From positions 22,709,307-22,773,306 of the forward strand of contig CM076139.1 in the NCBI GenBank assembly GCA_038025085.1: a DNA stretch of 64,000 nucleotides, in the 5' to 3' direction. The position numbers and the translations under genes were made by a program. Of this stretch, positions 23,515 to 35,114 are shown in pieces (position 1 is the first letter of the stretch; the number at the start of each line of letters is the position of its first letter). The notes beneath the pieces were generated by a model. The model was not told the DNA's origin. It worked only from the letters and a program-made list of their open reading frames with translations, and made no database searches. Source of the stretch: Tetragonia tetragonoides (Eukaryota > Streptophyta > Magnoliopsida > Caryophyllales > Aizoaceae).

Positions 23515-24243
23515 TTAAGTGGAATTCGTAAGAAGGTCATCTTCGATTAGGATACCCACATCATAGAGGCTGTGGTAGGAGTCAATAGCTTGATACATGA
23601 GGTGTACTTTGTAAGCAGGTTGTAGATTCTTAATGAATTGGCGGATTTGATCAGTTTGCAAAGGTCGCTCGACCAATTCGGCTATCTTTAGCCTCCAACG
23701 TTGAAAGAAAGCAGTGAATCCCTCATCTTCTTTTTTCTTGGTGATCTCTAACTCCCGAAGGATCATAGGTAGAGCAACATTTTCCTTGTAGCGTGTAAGG
23801 AAGACTGTAGTGAAATCTGGCCAAGTGTGGTAGTTCCGCAAATTCAAGGTGTAGAACCAACGACGAGCCAGGGGCATCAAGAGTCTGTGGGAACATGTGA
23901 ATGAAGATACTTTTTGTCAATAGTGAAGGACTTGAGGTGATCTTGTGGATTGTCAGTTCCAATGAATGTCGGAACTTCGGGCATAGAGAACTTGGCTGGA
24001 AGTTTACCCTTGATTTTGTTATTGACTTTCCCCACATTGGCATTGTAATTGGAAAACAATCCGATGTTTTGGATCACTTCTTCGATCTTTTTGAGCTTAG
24101 TGACTTGCTCATCCTCCTCAGTGTCGGAGTCAGAAAGAATATCTGTGTCATGTTCCTTTTTCTTGTCGATGTCGTCAAGCCTGACTCGCATTCTACCAAG
24201 CTCACTCATAATCTCCTCGAGCTTTTCGTCAGTGGTCTTGACC
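23515..24243 (-). pseudogene. Element C: Tat-type retrotransposon gag remnant
   Basis: Minus strand. A likely start is the ATG at 24243 (MVKTTDEKLEEIMSELGRM). An acidic spacer follows (ILSDSDTEEDEQVTKL), then GKLPAKFSMPEVPTFIGTDN, which parallels element B gag. Near 23905 and 23880 the frame changes twice (HMFPQTLD lies in another frame). Downstream gag continues with MILRELEITKKKEDEGFTAFFQRW and ends near 23515 with GILIEDDLLTNST. No protease or RT follows on its left, so the element is truncated or was gag-only. Confidence 0.8.
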
Positions 24244-26981
24244 ATGGTGAAGTTTGGGGGTGTGATTGGTGAGGTGAGGGATGTATTGAGTGGTGGTGAG
24301 CTTTGTGGTGGTGATGACCTTTTGTAATGTGGTGGTGTCTTGAATGTAGGTGGTACACGAACCAATCTGCCGGGCAATCGAGCCCAACCTTTGTCACCGT
24401 AATTCTTCTTCGAGCCCCCAACCCTGAACACAAGTCTAAGATTAGAAGGTAACCAAAATAAGGATTTGAAAACAAAGACACATGATTTTTAGAAGACCCA
24501 CGATAGCCCCTAAGGTGAATTAACTTAAGGACGTCTATATGAACTCGAATGTATGATGATGACAATGTGACGACAGAGTCACAACGACATTATGCAAGAT
24601 GCATGAATGACTGACCTTGACATGGATGCTTCCTAGAATGACTTATGAGTGACTTAATGAACGACTTGCCTAGACTTAGCTTCTAGTGCATGAGGCATAG
24701 CGAACAAATGAAGACATTGATGCAATGCAAAAAAAGGGAAAAGAAGATAATAAAAACTAAGCCTAAATGCCCGATCTATTTTCCCTCATATCATGTGAAA
24801 AAAAATAAATGAAGTCAATGGACGAGGAATAAAAATGAAAAAAAAGGACTGACGGGATAACATTTTTTTATTTATTTTTGGGCTCTTTGTTTTCGTAAAA
24901 GAAAGAAAATAAAATAAATAAATAAACCGGCCTTTTTTTTCTCGAGTTTTTGTTCTTCGCGTTTTTTTTTTCGGCCGAATAAATAAAATAAAAAAAGAAA
25001 ACGGGAGGGAGAGGGGGAAAAGTAAAACGACTCAAGACTGACTCTTTTTTTTTTTCCATGAGTTCGACGACGTATGAAATTATATCATTGGGGAACCGAG
25101 TGTTCATTGAAATTTGATTTCTCGCACTATTTTTGGGCATCTAGGAACTACCTAAAAAAAAAAATAAAAGACTCCTAGCACGTAGGTACATGTTGGCACA
25201 TAGTCACGACATTCATGCATTCAGGCAAGCATTACAATGACGTAGTTACAAGCAAACATGTAATCAGACGGGCATTACAACGACACATGCACAACAAGAA
25301 AGCGAATGCACGAATGAGGGTTAAGGATTTTGTAGGGGACTAGATAAGTTCAAGGAACCGTCGAGTTAGAAAAGATTTTGAAAGACTTGAATTGAATAAA
25401 AACCATGAAAGGGCCCGAAATTCCGCTACTAGCGCTTTATCAAAAGGGACAAAACGAAGGGACAACCGAAGGGATGGCCTAGTAGCTAGAAAATCAAACT
25501 AGTCATGTTTTTAGAAAGACTATCACTCATATAGAACATAAAAGTACCCAAGAATGAGGGTTCGAGGACGAATGTACGAGGTGGGAAGGTGTTAGGCACC
25601 CAACTCGCCTGTTTAAAAAACCTGTCGATCTCTACTTACTCAAGTTTGCTTAATATGTTAATGACATAATTCCCACACAAATCTGATTAACAATCCTAGA
25701 TTAGACTATTAGTTGGTTGATCACAAGCATCAAAACTATTGTTATTTACCCATATTGTGAACATGCATTCGTTTGGCAATTTGAGCATTACAACGACATG
25801 ACATTGAATTGTACAAGATTTACAAGCGGTATTTAGGAAGCAATAAATTACATGATTTGCATGATATCTGCATTTTGGCAAGCATGAAAAGCAATAAAGT
25901 TGATTTGAGCCCTCACGAGTTTAGTACCTGAATCGTTAGACTTATTAGCAAAGATTAATGGTGAATAAGGTTGATTATTAGCAAACAAGGTCTCCAGGAG
26001 AGATAAGAAATGGAGAGAGAAAAGTCAGAACAAGAGGTTGGTTCTTGTAAACTGGTTGTCTAGTACAGACTGAGCAAAGAAAAATGTAGGTCATGCGTTT
26101 GTTTATATAGCGGAGGAAGTGGGGTACCGGCTAACCAAAAGATAGAACCGTGCACGTGAATTCAGAGGAAAATGAGCTGTCAACAGAAGGACAGTGCGCA
26201 GCCGCTAGCGGCTGGGCCAAGGAAGAGGCGTAGCCGTTAGCGACTAAGCCTTGTTGTGGGCTGAGCCTAAGAAGGGGGCGTAGCCACTAGGGACGTAGCC
26301 GCTAGGGGCGTAGCCCCTAGCGGCTAAGCCTTGTTGTGGGCTTAGCCGTTAGCGGCTACGGATGTCGCGGATGACGACATCATGTCGTCATCCTGACTTT
26401 CGCAGGCCATAGAGAACTCGTTTGGACTTCGAATTGAATGATTCAAGAAGAGTTAAAAATCTTATTGAGTCTAGTTTTAAATGAAGTTAATTTCAGGCCG
26501 AAATATTTTGTAGATCTCGAGATATACCCGAAAGAGTAAGGAGTGTTCAGTTTTGGAGCACCGGTCAATGTTGGGCTCGTATCTCCTTGATTAAAAATTT
26601 TGTGTGGGCTCATGATATGTCATTAGAAAGCTATTTGAATAAGAAATCAAGAAATATATGGATCACAAAGTAATTCAACCGAACGAACCCCAAAATTGGG
26701 CTGGAATCACGGTCGGCAATATTCAGGTACATTTATTTGGACCCTTAACTTGATTTGACCATAACTCTTAGGTATGGAATCGTATTTTAACATGAAAAGA
26801 AGCAAGGGAAAGCTCTTGAGAGGGGATTTTGAATGGAGAGGATATGAAAGGGCTATTTTCAGAGACCTTGCAACCTTATTTACCTATCTTAAGCTAAAAA
26901 GCAAACATGTACATATAAAGTTACTCATTTCATCACCAGGCTTTTGCGGATGAGACTGACGACACTTTTTTGGCGTCGACA
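24244..26981 (-). other. Leader and LTR-like sequence upstream of element C gag
   Basis: No gene. On the minus strand GGGTGCCTAACACCTTCCC occurs at 25605-25587, a motif I associate with the 3' part of Tat-type LTRs. A possible LTR start TGTCGACGCC lies at 26981, and a TATA-like CTATATAAAC near 26110. I could not find a primer-binding site, so LTR borders are unresolved. Low-complexity runs lie at 24830-25080. Strong palindromes occur at 26190-26395. Confidence 0.45.
26190..26395. repeat. GC-rich cluster of AGCCGCTAGCGGCT-type palindromes
   Basis: The motif AGCCGCTAGCGGCT and variants occur several times. A perfect 14-bp stem with a 3-base loop spans 26296-26326 (TAGCCGCTAGGGGC, then GTA, then its complement). 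A second palindrome, GATGACGACAT with its complement around one base, spans 26370-26392. Confidence 0.85.
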
Positions 26982-28231
26982 AGTGGTTAGAAAGCGAACT
27001 TTAGGAACAAACATAGGGTATCAACTAGATTTCTAAAAAATATTGGTCACCATTTGGAAAAGTCACAAGTACAAGGGCACTAACTAGTTTTAGAAACTCG
27101 TCCTTGTTTGGTCATAATAAGGTTGCGACTTCGAATATTATTACTATTTTTGATAATCAACAATTACTAAGATCTATTTCACGGGACGCGTGCTTTGGCA
27201 CATAATCCCATCGATTCCTAGGTCATACACCATAAATTCCTGAGAATCAGGGTCATAGGATGTTCAAGGTACGTTAACAAAATTGAAAGTACGCTTAGAT
27301 TTATTTAATCGATATCTCTTTTTGACATTTACTTGATATGTAAACGAATCAAAAAAACTAGTTAATCGATGGATCAATGAACCCAAATTTCGGTTTGGCT
27401 ATGAGGTTACCTAAAAATTTTAGATGAATTGTAGAATATGAATGGATCATCTAGCTAGGGGTTTTTGAGCAAGACTCATATCTTAGCATTAAGTGATAGT
27501 GATCTACATAAAATAGATAAATATAGATATAACTTCCTGGTATGAAGTTGAAGCTCAAAACAGTATCTAAATTCAATTTGGGGATTAGAAATAATTTCTC
27601 ATAAAAGTAAGATCGAGAAAGAACAAAAAACGCATTTGCTTTAGAAGGGGTAGGGATGTCAAATGATACTTCGGGACGCTAATGAATAAGGAAGGCAGCT
27701 TGTAGTGCTTGTTCTATTGTACCATTGTTAGGGTGACCGCAATAAAATACCCACCTAAAATTTTAGTACTTATTGAAATTGGTTAGATCCAGTTCTTGAA
27801 ATAGGAATCATGTCATGAAATTGATTAGAACAGACCCTAAAAACAAGTACCCGATTTTCGAGTTGGAGGGACCAGTACCGGAACCGAGTACCTTCTTCCT
27901 TTGCTCAACCCCCCCCCCCCCCAAATATGCATATGATGTACTTGTAGTGCATTTGTCTCCTAAAAAAAAGGCCTCTAGCATTCTTTTTCTCCCTTTCCAT
28001 GTGTTTACTCTTTGTTAGCTGAATAGTAGTGGTCAATTAAGCAAGAAGCAACCCCACTTACATGTAGAAATCTTTGGACTTTAAGTCACCCAAATGTGTG
28101 ATTTTGTATCTCCCAAAAATCTTTGTCCAGTGGTTAAAATAGAGGCCCCTAGTCTATTTGGATTTCGATTCGTTTTGTCCCTCCCATATTATATGTTTCT
28201 GTTGTATTGGCTCTGTGCCTCCCTTAAAAAA

Positions 28232-28292
<61 letters not shown>

Positions 28293-28460
28293 GGTCAAGC
28301 CCACTATAGATTCTTAAGGGAAAATTATTTAATGATTTTAGTAGATTAGCAATACCATCCGTGGGATTAGCTACTAGGAGTAATAGGTTGGCATGGTTCA
28401 CTTTTGGCTAGATGACGTGGTACATCAGAAGGAAGAGATATATGGAAGTTTTAGTGAAAG
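26982..28460. other. Intergenic, no gene seen
   Basis: AT-rich with no convincing ORF. It contains a run of 14 C at 27909-27922. A possible small SINE-like unit lies at about 28120-28235 (box-A-like GTCCAGTGGTTAAAAT, A-rich end). A long (TA)n tract spans about 28236-28288. The first few hundred bases may still be retroelement LTR sequence. Confidence 0.5.
28236..28288. repeat. (TA)n microsatellite
   Basis: About 26 TA units following an A-rich run. ORFs through it on either strand are poly(Ile-Tyr) artefacts. Confidence 0.98.
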
Positions 28461-28966
28461 TGTTTGGTAGGGATTAAACTTTAGAGTTTGATAGTCTTTT
28501 GGAGATTAGCAGGAGCATGATTTATGGAAGGCCGGTTGTTTGTTTTGGTAGGATATAATAAATTAGTAGTTTATTGTTTTGCAAGTAATAATTAGAGTTA
28601 CCTAATTGTGTAGGTAACTGAGTTTAGGAAGGCTACTAGTTTACTAAAGTAGCGTATTGTGTAGCCTATAAATATGGGCACCTAGGTTGGGTTATTGTGT
28701 GCTTGGAGAGCTATTGAGAGGAGAATGTTTGGAGAGAAACACCATTGAAGTTGTAATTTGCAGTTGAGTAATAGAAGTTGTGAGTGGATTCAACCACCCT
28801 TTAAATATTGTGTTCTTGTGTTTATAATTGATTTAAGGGACCATCCCTAACAAGTGGTATCAGAAAGAGGTTGAAGATCCATGGCGAAATTATTCGGAGG
28901 TTCGAAGTTTGAAGTTGAACTCTTTGATGGGAATAACTTTGCTCTATGGCAAAGTATGGTGTCCCT

Positions 28967-28970
<4 letters not shown>
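28461..28970 (+). mobile_element. Ty1/copia 5' fragment: LTR, primer site and first gag codons
   Basis: An LTR-like stretch ends CCATCCCTAACA at 28852 and is followed at 28854 by TGGTATCAGA, the initiator-Met tRNA primer site. At 28881 an ATG opens a copia-style gag start (MAKLFGGSKFEVELFDGNNF, then ALWQSMV). After about 30 codons the sequence turns into (TA)n. TATA-like CTATAAATA lies near 28658. The LTR start TGTTTGGTAGGGAT at 28461 is a guess from the inverted end. The rest of the element is missing. Confidence 0.65.

Positions 28971-29036
<66 letters not shown>
28970..29036. repeat. (TA)n microsatellite inside a copia gag fragment
   Basis: About 33 TA units starting exactly where the copia gag codons stop. 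Confidence 0.98.
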
Positions 29037-29039
<3 letters not shown>

Positions 29040-29907
29040 GTGCAAAGAAGTAAAAAGTGGAGCCATATAATGCATATTTGAATACTACACATTTATAGTT
29101 TTGAATAATATTTTGCTTTCCAATAAGAGAAATAAGGCATCAAAAACTCTAAAATTGGTCACACCGAGGATTTAGTGGGTAAAAGATATTGAAAAAGTGA
29201 TACTAAGAATTGATTGCATTGGGTTTAAATTTTCGAACAGAGAATTGGACTTATTCCACGACCGGAATCGGGTACCACGTTTTTAGTGCTCACCCATACT
29301 ACTTGGCCAATTGTTTGACTATATATTGTGAATTGTACTTTGGGGGGAATCACCGAGCGAGTACTAATATTTTTCCTATACACTAAAAAATTCGAAACCG
29401 AAACTTAACTTAACTTATTTCGCGAAATAGATTTATTTTTGGGTTCGAATGACTTAAATAAGCTTAATAAATTAGACACCAAGAAAGATAAAATCGTAAA
29501 AATATTATTTTAACTATAACTTTTAATTATATATTTTTCCGTCCGTTTTTTTACTCTTTATTAAGAGCAAGTCTTGTGTTAACTAACAATAACTTGGGTC
29601 ACTATTTCGAAATGTAAACACTACTTCGAAATATAGGGTCACTTATTATGAACTGTAATCCTTGTTTCTCTTAAACGTGATCGTTGTCTCACATAAAGAA
29701 AGGAAAAGACCATGTTAAAGAAGTTTTTGTGCTTTATTAATTCTTTTTTCTTTTTTTTTTTTAAATCAAAATGGCTTCATAAGAGTTGGACTCACACTCA
29801 CCGGAGTCACCGGCCCAGGATGAATACAAAGAAAAATAAGAATACGAAAAATAAACAAACAATGAAGTATCACTTCTTGAAAATTTTGCTCCAAAAGAGA
29901 AACCAGT
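29037..29907. other. Intergenic, upstream of the F-box gene
   Basis: AT-rich, no gene recognised. A T-rich run lies at about 29744-29762. The last part before 29908 probably contains the promoter of the next gene, but I see no confident TATA box. Confidence 0.4.
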
Positions 29908-29940
29908 AGCGCTCTCTCTCTTTCTCTCTCTCTCTCTCCC
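29908..29940 (+). promoter_or_regulatory. Pyrimidine patch of the putative F-box gene core promoter
   Basis: A run of CT repeats directly before the proposed first exon, like the Y patch of plant core promoters. It could instead be part of the 5' UTR. Confidence 0.45.
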
Positions 29941-30048
29941 CAACTCAACCATTTGGGACGATACGCGATCTCTGTCTCTTTTTGTCGCTGGGCTTCATCG
30001 ATCATTTCTAGGGTTTCGTTCACCAGTTCAACAGCCAACGAGCATTTG
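29941..30048 (+). other. Putative non-coding first exon of the F-box gene
   Basis: The segment has 5'-UTR character (CTAGGGTTTCG, no ATG). It ends at CATTTG with a good donor, GTATGT at 30049. The matching acceptor TTTGTGCAG ends at 35039, just upstream of the F-box coding exon. The link across about 5 kb is inference. Confidence 0.5.
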
Positions 30049-30984
30049 GTATGTACCAGTTCTACTTTGCCATGCTTGCTTGGTACTATCTTCGATCAAT
30101 CTTTTCGATTCTTTCTGTTTACGAAATGGTGTTGGTTATATTCATTTCTTTATTTTTTATTATTTGGTTGTTGTGTTGCTGTCCATTATCATCTGCTGCA
30201 TATTCCGATCATGATCTGCTGAATTCTTCAAATTCGCAATTCAATTCCAATTTCAATTTCGCTTTTCCAAACAATAAATCATGTCGTGAATTGTGTGGAT
30301 TGATTGATTTCACATACATTAATTCTTATTGGGGCCGTGTCATTTGCTTTGCGTTTATACAATTTGTCTGCAGGGTTTGATTTTCTGTAGCTGGTTGAAA
30401 TGATTTTCGATTTTCTTGTTAATGAGATATCGCTGGAGTAATTGTTGACTTGGCGTTTGATTTTGAAGAGGAAATTCTAGCATGAGATTGAAACTTTGAT
30501 CTTAAGAGTAATAATTGGTTAGGGGAAATATCTGTGATGATGTGTAATTATTTTGCTGGAAGAGGTGTGCTTGTATCATATTGGGTGGTACTGAAAGTGA
30601 AAATTTATTGTGCTTCACATGTAGATAATGATTGATAGATTGCAATTATTTGGAGTAATATTGATTGGACATCCTGTATGATCAATGAGTTGGGATAGCA
30701 TTTGATGATTATGTGAGTTCCTCCGTACTCTAAGATTGAGAATACCTTTGGATAACAAAGAAGGAATTAAGATCTTATCCCTATTTGGATAAGTTACCTA
30801 GACTCTTTATTTCACCTCAAGTACTCGTGTCAGACGACTCTGACAAGGGTATGGATTACGGACACTAGACACTTCATTTTAGGCCAAAAACATGCACAAT
30901 TTTCAAAATATTGCTGAGTCCGACATTTGGACACTTCCAGCCGAGTCTTGAGAAGACGTGGGAATCAAATTTAATTACGTGCTT

Positions 30985-31085
30985 CGTAAGTGACCGGACA
31001 TGCCCTCCCGCCGAGGGCGGGGTCTGGGGAGGTCCAGATGTACACAGCCTTACCCCTAACTAGTCGCCTAGCAAGGAGACTGTTT
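30985..31085 (-). mobile_element. SINE-like fragment
   Basis: On the minus strand GGGGTAAGGCTGTGTACATC is followed by TGGACCTCCCCAGACCCCG. This resembles, from memory, the 3' body of plant tRNA-derived SINEs of the TS type. Ends and duplication were not resolved. Confidence 0.45.
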
Positions 31086-33460
31086 TCGAAAGACCCACGA
31101 AAACAATTTGATTTTTGAAATCCGTAGAAAACAGGCAAAAAGGTATCACAAGGTATCACACGAGAGTGAAAATTCAACTTTTGAAGTTTTAAAGCTCAAT
31201 AAAAGACAAGTAGCTGAAAGAATCCTCAAGTCATTGTTCATGGACATGTTCTAAGAAAACTGAGTACCAAACTATCAATGTTGCTTAACCCATGATATCA
31301 ATAAGGTCACATCAATCACCCTCTTGAGCAACATTTCAGTCCAAATAAGGACAAAAGATGATAATAGCAAAGGAAAAGTTTACTCATTAGAGGTTCAGAA
31401 ATTGCGATATGAGGGGCCTTAAAAAATTGCAAAAGATATAGATTTTTCTTTTCACAGATCATGATCGTAATGGATTTCAGAATATAACAAGAAAACAAAA
31501 GGCAAAAGATATTTATTCGGAAGTAGATATACAACTACAAGCTGGTTTTACTTACATAAAGGGGCCCTAAAATGGGAAAAATGAAATTCAATGCTCCTTT
31601 TTTCCCCTAGGGGGGGGGAGAGAGGTCTGAAGTCACAGCCCATGTTCAGCCAAAAAAGCAAAACCCACTTGAGGCCCCTGGCTAGCATAACTGATGCTTT
31701 CTCAGAAACCCATCATATGCCCTTCGCTATCACAGTTGACACGTTTTAATTAAGTTTTCCCTTCCACGTTCAAGTTTCCTAGTATAAAGACTTGGCTTAA
31801 GTTCCCATAAGATCAATGAACTGCCAAACAATATCATCTAAGATAACTGGAAGCACACACCTCTTTCAGTTTGCTCTTAGGGATAAGTGGGCAATATTAT
31901 CAACAAATGAGCTCATAAGTACTATGACCCTCAGTAAAAGGAAGCAAACCAATTGCATTGCGGCAGAATTTTTGACACGAAGAGCAAAACATTATAGCAA
32001 CTGACAAACTTTTGCTAGCGAAAAAGGTTTAGTAGCACCAGAAAGTAGATCATGTACATCACAAGAAATATACACATCAGGTCATTAAGCATGCATATAC
32101 AGACTTTTTTTTTTTTTGATCTAGCGTATACAGACTTATCAATCACACTTTCTTTTTATGATGGGCAAGAAAGGGATATAAGTAAACCAGGATGCCTTGA
32201 AGGAACAAGCTTAATGTGATGACTAATGATTATGAAAACTAAAGTATATGCTCCCTCTGTCCCAAATTCACGTTGACAGTTCCCAGAGGCACGCCAATTA
32301 AGAAAAGAATTTTGCACCCATGTGCTTTGTATTTTGCGCCTTGGAGCTGTTTAAAAAGCAAGTGCGGACCAAACTAATGGGGAATGCGTGGGGGGTATGG
32401 TAGTTACATAGAAGTACCTATATACATTGCCTTCATTATTTTGAACACTCCCCTGGGGTCCCTTGAAGAAACACATACGCACCACTAATCCAAAGATAAG
32501 AGAAAAGGTTAATAACATCAAGTGTCACCATAACATATTATTTTGTGGCGTTCATTTTGTTGGGTTTGGGTGTTGCCAAAAAGATTTTGAGTGTTTGTTT
32601 CTAAACCTTCACAATATGACTTTTAAGTTTGTTTCTTCAGGGGTTAAAACTTAAGATTTAAGAATAAAGGCTGTATTCATATTTTTCTCAGTGTCGCCCA
32701 TAATCTGATGAACTTTGCTTCAGAATGCTGCTTGTTGATATTTTCTTTCCTATCTAATGATCTCATGCATTCCTTGAAGAATTCCTGTTTACAACAAACT
32801 TAGCAAGTGACTTTTGTCTTTCTTCTTTTTGTTCCCATTGTATATGATCTACTTCAAATATTGTAAGAAAAAGAGAAAGGGGTGTTTGGAGGGTTTCAGG
32901 AACAAAAGCTGTCTTTGAGCTCCATAAACTTGCTTGTGATCTGTTGTAGCTCATGAAATCTTTTCAGTTTGCCATGACATGAATATATACTTGTACTTCC
33001 AATGGTTGTGTGATGTTGCCCTCTATTGTTTGTTTTTCTTTCACATCAAGCAAGCATTACTGAGTTACTGTCTTGTTTTTCTTTTCTTTTCGTTTTCTGG
33101 AAAGAAAAACGTAGTGTTAATTTTGGAAAGTCTTCAGTGCAGAGAGAAATCTGGCATATCAGGTTTAACACCTGAAAACTCAACCAAAACTCAGAAAGCA
33201 CCAAAACAAATTAAGGGTAAAAAGTTTAAGTATGACCGATTACATCCCTAATCTTGGACCCTCTACATCCTTGAGCTCCCATGGAAGACTCTCTGGCATT
33301 GAAAATCTGTTTTTCCTCTCATCCCATATTCCTTGCACCACAGCTTTTGCAATTGTCTGTTTCATAGATCTACCTTTTATATTATCTGAAACAAGGCCAA
33401 ATTAGGAGGAATTCAGTACGTTGTTCCAAAGTTCTGCAGTGAACCGACTCTTGATAATCC

Positions 33461-33921
33461 AGCTTTGCAACCAGACATGTGTGTTATGTGCCGCAGGGAT
33501 AGTGAGACGGGTGCGCATTTGGCAAAGCAATGCGATTCTGTTCGTAGCTTATTGGGGCGGTTGTTGGGTGAGTGTTTCGTCCCACCTGCGACGGTCAGTC
33601 AGCATCTACTGACTCGGTATGTTGGTTTGGGGATGACTAAAGAGCAGAGATTATTGTGGCGTTGCGCCTCTTTTGCTATTTTTTGGTGCCTTTGGTTGGA
33701 GCATAACTCTAGGATCTGTGATGGGGTCTATAGAAGGGTTGATAATGTTTGGGATCGTATGGTCTATTTGGCTCTTTATGGCCCAAGGTGTCTCTTACGG
33801 ACATCCAACGGCATTGGAGGCATTTGTAGTTTACTTTTCTTGATTTTGAGGACGCCTTGTCCTCTTTCTTTTGTAATTAATCCTTTTACTATTAATGAAA
33901 ATTTTACTTATATAAAAAAAA
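33461..33921 (+). mobile_element. Short 3' LINE fragment with a perfect 16-bp target-site duplication
   Basis: The insert encodes the end of a LINE ORF2: a zinc-binding stretch (CVMCRRDSETGAHL) and the FAIFWCLWLEHNSRIC region. An untranslated end and a short A tail follow. CGACTCTTGATAATCC flanks it at 33445-33460 and 33922-33937 without a mismatch. The short length shows heavy 5' truncation. It lies inside the proposed 5'-UTR intron of the F-box gene. Confidence 0.9.
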
Positions 33922-34553
33922 CGACTCTTGATAATCCGATAAGTGTAATGCCCCATTAGCAGCTTCACAACTAGGTAAGTGGCAGACCAGAACTCACTGA
34001 GCCAAACCTGTGTAACTTGTCTCCCTGATCAGCCATCTAGAGGTACAAGTAGTTCCCTGATCAGTCATCATGTAAGGTACTGCACATATTTCTATAAGCT
34101 GCCCCTTTATGGTACCCTGCACGCTAACAACATTATGCTTCAATTTCCCTGATACATCAAAAGTTTTCTGATAACGCAACATAAAATTACTTTTTCCAAC
34201 CATAATCCATAAACCATGGGAACTGGTTTCTCTTGAACATTACAAATTACTGCACCAACTTACCAATGGCTTTAAGAGCCCTCAATTCTAGATGAAAATA
34301 CCTGTCAACTCGATATTTGGGTCTACAAGCTGTTACCAAGCTCACTAATGTTCTCTTGCACAAAATGCCTGCATAGGATACAACTTAAAAATCAGCTTGA
34401 TGTGTTACTAATGACGTTTGGTAATATGATAAGTTGAGTCCAATACGATTGCATCACTAAAATAACACTCACCAACTGAACTTTACCTGCAAATGAGCAA
34501 AATCTTTCTTCTCAGCTGCTGATTCTCTAATTCATCTTCGCAATTAATGCTCT

Positions 34554-34800
34554 TCACTGCCACTGATAGACTATTGAGTTTTTTTGGCAACCAAAGGGAT
34601 ACTTAAGTGTCTGTGAAAGAGAACTCTCAGGCATCTCCAAAATCTCAACAATTTGCCTTTTTTCTGCATCATGAAAAACCTCATACTTCTGAGGCTGAAT
34701 CGGAGCATTAATAAAGAGACCGCAGGCTGCAGAAAGTCTTTTTAATTCGTCAAACAAAATGTTCAGTGATTTCTCTCCGCTGCAAAAAGTGAGAATTCGT
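34554..34800 (-). pseudogene. Old LINE reverse transcriptase remnant
   Basis: The minus-strand reading (DELKRLSAACGLFIN, then KYEVFHDAEKRQIVEI and SLSQTLKYPFG) matches the layout of the region after the FADD block in plant LINE RTs. It is too degraded to define ends. A further minus-strand piece near 33250-33360 (VVQGIWDERKNRF) may come from the same copy. Confidence 0.55.
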
Positions 34801-35104
34801 CTACAAAAATAATATGTGAGAATGCTGGTCACAAGCACTAGTCTTGTAGTGGTAGAATATGAAATCAATTTCTATCTTGTTCAAATGCTTACAAATGTGA
34901 TGCCTGCCTTGATTGTATTCATTTTGTTTAATTGAGTTTCCTAAAGCTCATATATGTATGATACATTTATTGATACTGCAATTGCTGGATACAGAAAATA
35001 TTCAGAACAACATTAAACAAATCTCTTGCATTTGTGCAGGTATTTGATCTTTTAGTTTGGAGCTGACTTCTTTTGACCCTTCCACTGCCTTCTAATCTCT
35101 ATCC

Positions 35105-35110
35105 ATGTGA
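35105..35110 (+). promoter_or_regulatory. Minimal AUG-stop upstream ORF (ATGTGA)
   Basis: A start codon followed at once by a stop, ending four bases before the main ATG at 35115. It is within the predicted 5' UTR downstream of the acceptor at 35039, so it would be in the mature mRNA. Confidence 0.7.
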
Positions 35111-35114
35111 CACA

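Larger units (their letters stand above)
30049..35039 (+). other. Putative 5'-UTR intron with transposon debris
   Basis: About 4,991 bp between the donor at 30049 and the acceptor at 35039. It contains a SINE-like piece (30985-31085), a Stowaway-like end CTCCCTCTGTCCC near 32252, a young LINE fragment (33461-33921) and an old minus-strand LINE RT remnant (34554-34800). No host coding sequence is seen in it. Confidence 0.45.

Noticed and set aside
24049..24327. Serine-rich plus-strand ORF
   Set aside because: Opposite strand of the acidic spacer in element C gag.
26971..27000. Plus-strand primer site TGGCGTCGACAAGTGG after an LTR
   Set aside because: It does not match a tRNA end well, and the nearby gag is on the minus strand. 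TGTCGACGCC as a minus-strand LTR start is at least as likely.
28094..28401. ORFs on both strands with poly(Ile-Tyr)
   Set aside because: They are translations of the (TA)n tract and its flanks, with no domain.
28847..29092. Similar ORFs on both strands around 29,000
   Set aside because: Again driven by (TA)n. Only the first 30 plus-strand codons are real copia gag.
35073..35114. N-terminal extension of the F-box protein
   Set aside because: It would need a TTG start. The first ATG at 35115 gives the expected F-box start.
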